Notes under the pieces: model-generated | The model's input: the letters and a program-made list of their open reading frames with translations, nothing else | Told to the model about the DNA's origin: nothing | Database searches by the model: none | In this document: positions 45,395-50,261 of the stretch, piece after piece | Numbering within the stretch: position 1 is the first letter of the stretch | Layout: each line of letters begins with the position of its first letter | Made by a program: the position numbers and the translations under genes | Assembly (NCBI RefSeq): GCF_002901825.1 | Contig: NZ_PPQD01000010.1 | Coordinates: 1 to 50,261, forward strand | Length of the DNA stretch: 50,261 bases | Reading direction: 5' to 3' | Source of the DNA: Mammaliicoccus sciuri | GTDB taxonomy: Bacteria > Bacillota > Bacilli > Staphylococcales > Staphylococcaceae

Positions 45395-47008
45395 TTATCC
45401 TTTAAAAACTTTCTGATATTGTACATATCCAGATAAGTAATGTTCAATGTCATCAATTCTTACTCTATAGCCATGGTGTTTAATAAAGAATGAATGAAGT
45501 ATCCTTGAAGGATTCTTAAAATACATCGCAACTTCTGGATAGAAAAACCCTGTTCTTTGATAATCTGCACGTTTATGAATGGTAGCTATAAATTTCTTTT
45601 CATCTAAATGTTGTTCTACTAAAGATTCATAACCTGATTCTTTAGCATATTCAACTAAGTGATATGTAGCCATCAACATTTCTAAAAATGTTGGGAAAGT
45701 TGTTTCTCTTTGGTACATATAATCTAAATAGCTAGACACATTCTGTATACCGAATTTAAAATATTTTTCTTGTGGATCGATTTGTACAAGTTCATTCGTA
45801 CAATAACCTAACCAATGATCGTGATACTTCCAATAATCTTTTTGAATAAAACGTTCAAATAGATTTTTAACGATATTTAACCATTTTTCATTATGATCTA
45901 TTTGGTATAACCTTAATAAAGCTAATGCTGCTTCTCCATCGTAATATATAATTCTATATTGTTCTTTTACAGTTAATTCAGGGTAGTTAATAACATGTAC
46001 TGTTTTAGCATCTTCGCCTATCATCGTTTCAATACCACATGCCACTTTTTGAGCAGCTTCAAGATATTCTTTTTTATTTGGATTATGTTTTAAATATTCA
46101 CAAATTGCGAATATAAACGCAGCATTCTGACCTAATTTAATTTCATTTACATTTTTAGTATCGTCAAATATATGACCTAAGCCATCTGTTTCATATAAAT
46201 AATGATTGATTAAATAATCTATAGCTTTTTCTGCAATTGTGATATCTTCATTTAAATATGTTAAGCCTTCTATTAAAGCATATGTTGATGATGAATGTCT
46301 TAAGTTATTGTAAAATGCTATGTTTTTATCGAAATGTGGAAAATACCCGTAATGGTACTTGCCATCTTCACCAATTTCATTACTTAAATAATGTGTACTA
46401 TGTTCAATCATCATATCGATTTCACTACTTAAGTTGTCTATTTCTCTTAGACCTTTTGTGTAACCTCGCTCATCAAGAGCATACACATCATTATCCTCTA
46501 TAATATAACCTTTTGTATAAAATTTTCGTACACGTTCACCTTCGTATTGTTGATGACTATAACGTACTTTAATACCTTTATACTTTTTCAAATAATTATT
46601 AATATTGTCTTCAGATAAAATGAATGATTTTTTATCTTTTGATAGTCTAACAAAAGCATTTGCATTAATTTCATCTGATAAAAAAGCATATTCCCAATTG
46701 TCATCTAATGCTATTCCGTAATCAATATAGTTTCTTCTTGTATTGATTAAATCGTCTTTTAATATATCAAAATCTATCACTTCTTCTTCTATAACAAAAT
46801 CAAGCTTTACCCAGTTAGCGCTCTTTCCAGTTTTCTTTCGAAATTCTTGCGCTAACTTCAAAATATTTATTTTAATATTATTTTGAGTCTTAAAAACTCT
46901 TACGATTGCCTTTTGGTACTGATTGCCTATACTTACAAAGCTAACATCATGTTTAGGATATGTTTTATGCATCTCAAGAATTCTATCTATATCTTTACTT
47001 AAATTCAT
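45395..47008 (-). CDS. Unrecognised protein with alpha/alpha-toroid (six-hairpin) features, partner of the MurF-like gene
   Basis: 537 residues, no signal peptide. The first about 190 residues are mixed, with VKLDFVIEEEVIDFDILKDDL and YIDYGIALDDNWEYAFLSDEINANAFVRL. The remainder is rich in paired helices with landmarks GEDGKYHYGYFPHFDK, YNNLRHSSSTYALIEGL, KLGQNAAFIFAICEYLK, YDGEAALALLRLYQ and PTFLEMLMATYHLVEYA. This is typical of six-hairpin glycosidase-like or epimerase/lyase toroids. RHSSSTYAL and YDGEAALAL look like conserved pocket segments. Ribosome site GGGGGA is good. It lies 73 bases after the MurF-like gene and shares its terminator. Enzymatic activity is unknown. Confidence 0.75.
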   Translation of the reverse strand: MNLSKDIDRILEMHKTYPKHDVSFVSIGNQYQKAIVRVFKTQNNIKINILKLAQEFRKKTGKSANWVKLDFVIEEEVIDFDILKDDLINTRRNYIDYGIALDDNWEYAFLSDEINANAFVRLSKDKKSFILSEDNINNYLKKYKGIKVRYSHQQYEGERVRKFYTKGYIIEDNDVYALDERGYTKGLREIDNLSSEIDMMIEHSTHYLSNEIGEDGKYHYGYFPHFDKNIAFYNNLRHSSSTYALIEGLTYLNEDITIAEKAIDYLINHYLYETDGLGHIFDDTKNVNEIKLGQNAAFIFAICEYLKHNPNKKEYLEAAQKVACGIETMIGEDAKTVHVINYPELTVKEQYRIIYYDGEAALALLRLYQIDHNEKWLNIVKNLFERFIQKDYWKYHDHWLGYCTNELVQIDPQEKYFKFGIQNVSSYLDYMYQRETTFPTFLEMLMATYHLVEYAKESGYESLVEQHLDEKKFIATIHKRADYQRTGFFYPEVAMYFKNPSRILHSFFIKHHGYRVRIDDIEHYLSGYVQYQKVFKG

Positions 47009-47081
47009 ATTTAATCCCCCATTATTTGTGCTTTTATACTATTATAGCAATTCTATTCAATAACCTTTAAATATTTTTATA

Positions 47082-49112
47082 TTATTTATCACTGCTGTCT
47101 GAAGTATAAATTAACGTATAATCACCTTTATTAATAATTCCGTGTTTGTATTGATCTCCGAAAACAAATTTATGATCGTTACTTAATAAAATATCTTTAT
47201 GTTTAATATATAAGTTGTATAAATCATAAACAGTGAAGGATTGTCTTTCTTTTTTTCTATACCTACCTGTTAAATTAACGACTGCAGATTTTGACAAATT
47301 ATAATTATGAACAAATTCATTTATAACCTTCAATCTATCCTTTTCTTTATCAAATAATAAATCTGACAGTTGATAAATTAGTGAAGGATGAGGAGAATCA
47401 GACATCGCATTAATAACATCATTCACTGAAAATGATGCACCTTCTAAGTAACGCCCTTTATTAGTTGGCCATTTTTTTAATTGTACATTTTTATTCTCAA
47501 TATTTTTACCTTTTGCATAGATGTAATAAAGTACTGACGCTATTCCACTTATTGTTGAAGAATTTTCAGCATTGTATGTTTCGACTATTTGATCAGTTTT
47601 ATTTGAAATTTTTAGATATGCGTATTGATTGAACTTCTTACCTGTAGGATAATCATTCTCTGACAAATCTGTATTAAATTTTTTAAGTTCTATAGGTAAC
47701 TTTTGAGCAATTTTAGGAAACTGAGTATCAGTAACTGATGATTTTAGTAAAATCAATGAATCTTTGTTAGCCATGTATAATAAATCTTTCAACAATAAAT
47801 CAGGATCGTTATACCACGTTATATTTTTATTCTTTGTATTATTTACAATTACTCTCGTTTCATCATCTAAACATAATACATAATCTACTTTCGACTCTTC
47901 GATATATTTAATTAACTTTTTATGGATTTCTTTTGATTGAGCACCTAAGTCACTTATTTTACCAATAGCTATTATTTTATTACCTGAGAAATACTTACAT
48001 TGACTGTTAAAAGCTTCAATTGCATTAATCATTGCTGGTAATGACGCATTGTGTGTATCATCAATCAAAGTAATTGTATTATTCTGTGATTCTACCTCTT
48101 TTATTTCAAGTACTTTTTTGAATGATTTAAATTCTTTTAAATGGTTTAAACAACTTGATAAATCTACTTTTAAATTCATTAAACACAGAACTACTGCTAA
48201 TGAATTTTCAATCATTCCTAAACTTAAAGATGATAATTCATAATTAATGTTCTCTTCTTTAACTTTTAATTTAATATCTGCGTAACCTTTCTTAATTGAG
48301 TATCCTAAAATTTCTATAGTTCCTTTATTCTGCTCCAGATCATAAGTCATGATATTATCTGTTGCTTTCTGTGCATTTTCTATTAAAATATCTGAATGCA
48401 TTGTACCTTGATTAATGATTGCTATACCTGAATCCTTCAATCCATAAAAGATTCTACTTTTAAAGTTTGCTATATCAACCTCACTACCTATAGTCGATAA
48501 ATGCGCAGAACCTATTCCCGTTACAATAGCTATATCTGGTTTTAATATTAATGAAAAATTGCCTCTATTATTTAAAGCATTTAACGAAACTTCAAATATT
48601 GCAAAATCAGGATTACTTGCTAATTTGCACATTTGCAATAAAACAGCACTTCTCGTATTACTATTAGCTCTATTTTCTAATACTTTATAATTTTTCAAAG
48701 CTTGCGCAACCATAAGCCTTGTAGAACTTTTACCCATTGATCCTGTAATAGCTACAATCGGATTCTTATAATTTTCACTTATTATTACAGCCAAAGTTTT
48801 GAGTGCTTCAATACTATTTTCAACTATGATTTGAGGAATTTTGAAATTGAGTCCCTCTATGTATTCTTCGGTTATGATAAGACCGATATTTTTAATGTTT
48901 TTATTAATTTGTTTATTCCCATCTGTTAATTTACTTGTTCTTCCAAGAAACTTTGACCAAGAATTTGAACTAATTGAAAAGAAAGCTGTTTCTGTATTAT
49001 TTAAATGGATAGCTTGATATTCAAAATTAGTAATAATTTGTTCTTCTTTACCTGAAGGATCTAGTATAGGTGAATTAAGAATATTAGAAATTTCTTTTAT
49101 TGTGTATTTCAT
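47082..49112 (-). CDS. MurF-like Mur ligase fused to a degenerate beta-lactamase-like domain
   Basis: 676 residues, against about 450 for MurF. An N-terminal MurE/F substrate domain (about 1-110) precedes the ATP-binding domain. The P-loop is GSMGKSS (124-130, against GSNGKTT), followed by ENRANSNTRSAVLLQM, the PDIAIVTGIGSAHLSTIGS block and NFKSRIF with the lysine that is carbamylated in Mur ligases. The C-terminal ligase domain has LIDDTHNASLPAMINAIEAF. From about residue 480, SGIASVLYYIYAKG, VNDVINAMSDSPHPSLIYQL and NLTGRYRKKERQSFTVYDLYNLY follow the class A beta-lactamase/D-Ala-D-Ala carboxypeptidase order. A catalytic SxxK is not apparent. It is not the essential MurF; it probably ligates an amino acid to an unknown acceptor. 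GGGG site before the ATG. Confidence 0.78.
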   Translation of the reverse strand: MKYTIKEISNILNSPILDPSGKEEQIITNFEYQAIHLNNTETAFFSISSNSWSKFLGRTSKLTDGNKQINKNIKNIGLIITEEYIEGLNFKIPQIIVENSIEALKTLAVIISENYKNPIVAITGSMGKSSTRLMVAQALKNYKVLENRANSNTRSAVLLQMCKLASNPDFAIFEVSLNALNNRGNFSLILKPDIAIVTGIGSAHLSTIGSEVDIANFKSRIFYGLKDSGIAIINQGTMHSDILIENAQKATDNIMTYDLEQNKGTIEILGYSIKKGYADIKLKVKEENINYELSSLSLGMIENSLAVVLCLMNLKVDLSSCLNHLKEFKSFKKVLEIKEVESQNNTITLIDDTHNASLPAMINAIEAFNSQCKYFSGNKIIAIGKISDLGAQSKEIHKKLIKYIEESKVDYVLCLDDETRVIVNNTKNKNITWYNDPDLLLKDLLYMANKDSLILLKSSVTDTQFPKIAQKLPIELKKFNTDLSENDYPTGKKFNQYAYLKISNKTDQIVETYNAENSSTISGIASVLYYIYAKGKNIENKNVQLKKWPTNKGRYLEGASFSVNDVINAMSDSPHPSLIYQLSDLLFDKEKDRLKVINEFVHNYNLSKSAVVNLTGRYRKKERQSFTVYDLYNLYIKHKDILLSNDHKFVFGDQYKHGIINKGDYTLIYTSDSSDK

Positions 49113-49198
49113 TAAATAAACACCCCTAAATATTAATAGATAATAGCAATCATAGGTTTAGATTATATGTAACTATAAATTCAATTGTTATAAAAATT

Positions 49199-49230
49199 GA
49201 GGCCAGGACAAACTATGTTGTCCTAGCCAC
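49199..49230 (-). terminator. Terminator after the serine-aspartate repeat protein gene
   Basis: On the minus strand GGCTAGGACAACATAG / TTTGTCCTGGCC pairs almost fully and is followed by TCAATTTTTAT. Confidence 0.85.
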
Positions 49231-49249
49231 AATCAAGATTCAGCAATCA

Positions 49250-50260
49250 TTATTCTTTCTTTTTATATCTTCTTCTACTGAATAAGATAATCGATCCCAA
49301 TCCTGCTAATAATGTTGCAAATAAAGTACCATTGTTAGATTTTTCTTCTCCCGTATCCGGTAATTTATCATCATTTTTCTCGTTATCAGTAACTTGACTT
49401 TCTGAGTCAGTACTTGTAACAGAAGTAGAAACATTACTATTAGCCGAATTAACATTTCTTAGATCTTGGCTATATTCATTATTGTTTGTAGCTAAACCAG
49501 AATCTCCATCTAAGTCACTAACATCAACTAAGTTATCATTTGCATCTGAATCATAACCACTGCCAGCGTCATTATCGACATTAGAAGTTGCCTCCGAATC
49601 ACTGTCGGCGCCTGAACCACTTTTGGCATCCGAGTCACTGTCTGCGTCCGAGTCACTATCGGCATCTGAATCACTGTCGGCATCAGAATCGCTGTCCGCA
49701 TCTGAGTCGCTATCTGCGTCTGAGTCACTGTCTGCATCGGAATCACTATCTGAGTCAGAATCACTGTCTGCGTCGGAATCACTGTCTGAGTCTGAGTCAC
49801 TATCTGAGTCAGAATCACTGTCTGCGTCGGAGTCAGAATCCGCATCCGAATCACTGTCGGCATCTGCGTCGGCATCGGAGTCACTGTCTGCATCCGAGTC
49901 ACTATCGGCATCTGAATCAGAGTCTGCATCCGAATCGCTGTCCGCATCTGAGTCGCTATCTGAATCTGAGTCGCTATCTGCGTCAGCATCCGCATCAGCG
50001 TCAGCATCTGCGTCAGCATCTGCGTCAGCGTCAGCATCCGCATCAGCGTCAGCATCTGCGTCAGCATCCGCATCGGAATCGGCATCTGCATCTGCATCAG
50101 CATCGGCATCAGCATCCGCATCGGCATCAGCATCCGCATCGGAATCGGCATCTGCATCTGCATCTGCATCTGCATCTGCGTCAGCATCAGCATCCGCATC
50201 GGCATCAGCATCGGCGTCGGCATCGGCATCGGCGTCTGCGTCGGCATCAGCGTCGGCATC
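49250..50260 (-). CDS. LPXTG surface protein with Asp-Ala/Asp-Ser repeats, C-terminal part (partial)
   Basis: 337 codons are open from the right edge to TAA at 49250; the N-terminus lies outside. The order is a long acidic repeat stalk (DADADA near the edge, DSDADSDS further in), a non-repeat spacer ([19 protein letters not shown], then Ser/Thr/Asn-rich), the sortase motif LPDTG with GEE, a hydrophobic helix [15 protein letters not shown] and a basic tail RRRYKKKE. This is the anchor half of an Sdr/Clf-type MSCRAMM attached to the cell wall by sortase A. The ligand-binding domain is not visible, so the adhesin type cannot be named. An out-of-frame Met-rich frame here is an artefact of the repeat. 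Confidence 0.92.
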   Translation of the reverse strand, partial: DADADADADADADADADADADADADADADADADADADADSDADADADADADADADADADADSDADADADADADADADADADADADADADADADADSDSDSDSDSDADSDSDADSDSDADSDSDADSDSDADADADSDSDADSDSDADSDSDSDSDSDSDSDSDADSDSDSDSDSDADSDSDADSDSDADSDSDADSDSDADSDSDADSDSDAKSGSGADSDSEATSNVDNDAGSGYDSDANDNLVDVSDLDGDSGLATNNNEYSQDLRNVNSANSNVSTSVTSTDSESQVTDNEKNDDKLPDTGEEKSNNGTLFATLLAGLGSIILFSRRRYKKKE

Positions 50261-50261
50261 G
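49600..50261 (-). repeat. Hexanucleotide Asp-Ala and Asp-Ser repeat tract
   Basis: Six-base units GAYGCN and GAYTCN. From about 49985 to the edge nearly all dipeptides are Asp-Ala with rare Asp-Ser; from 49600 to 49980 Asp-Ser dominates. The tract is visibly richer in G+C than the flanking DNA and is prone to slippage. Confidence 0.9.

Noticed and set aside
47082-49112. Calling this gene the essential murF
   Set aside because: It is over 200 residues too long, has a variant ATP loop and lacks the ddl neighbour usual for staphylococcal murF.
49528-50259. Minus-strand Met/Gln/Thr-rich open frame
   Set aside because: It is the out-of-frame reading of the Asp-Ala/Asp-Ser repeat; the LPXTG-containing frame is the real one.

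Overview
The window is low-GC DNA of staphylococcal type. Its markers are a YSIRK-signal Aap/SasG-like adhesin, an LPXTG protein with serine-aspartate repeats, SceD and IsaB homologues, lrgAB-lytSR, an LCP protein and a Sal/Vga-like ABC-F ATPase in a chromosomal setting. Together with the kynurenine genes this suggests the Staphylococcaceae, possibly the Mammaliicoccus (former S. sciuri) group. The genus is inferred from gene content only. There is no rRNA, tRNA, transposase or phage gene in the window.

Layout. 1-2052 (minus): 5' part of a lectin/G5-type surface adhesin, cut by the window edge. 2333-4620: 6-phospho-beta-glucosidase with a divergent GntR/UTRA regulator. 4663-8283: histidine phosphatase, azoreductase, then a lactonase-alcohol dehydrogenase pair behind a perfect cre site. 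8599-16634: kynurenine route (kynU on plus, kynA-kynB on minus) wrapped around gtrA, lrgAB-lytSR and a DUF1445 gene. 16761-21116: a C4 sugar-acid cluster (GntP permease, DUF1537 kinase, 3-hydroxyisobutyrate-dehydrogenase-type enzyme, divergent FCD regulator). 21186-26043: S41-like protein, an MFS exporter flanked by a direct repeat, and the ABC-F gene with a leader-peptide attenuator. 26054-28938: IsaB-like and SceD-like secreted proteins with WalR-type boxes, an esterase and a small membrane HTH protein. 29205-40469: mostly housekeeping or metabolic genes (nucleoside hydrolase, amino acid permease, CynX-type MFS with XRE-cupin regulator, fructosamine kinase, LCP, PAP2, GNAT, VOC, TenA, QueH). 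40570-45268: LacI-controlled GH13 glucosidase plus EIIBCA PTS operon. 45395-49112: an unusual pair, a six-hairpin-like protein and a MurF-like ligase fused to a beta-lactamase-like domain. 49250-50260: C-terminal part of a second sortase-anchored protein with Asp-Ala/Asp-Ser repeats.

How the genes work together. Several sugar and carbon modules carry visible operators or cre sites (bgl, lactonase-ADH, C4 acid, GH13-PTS), so much of the window looks like catabolite-controlled accessory metabolism between two surface-protein loci. KynA, KynB and KynU together would convert tryptophan to anthranilate.

Most notable non-genic structure: two classes of tandem intergenic hairpins. In one class the loop is conserved while the stems change in a compensatory way. 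The ABC-F leader can also pair over 13 bases with the ribosome binding site of its gene. The MurF-like/six-hairpin pair is the best candidate for an undescribed protein system.
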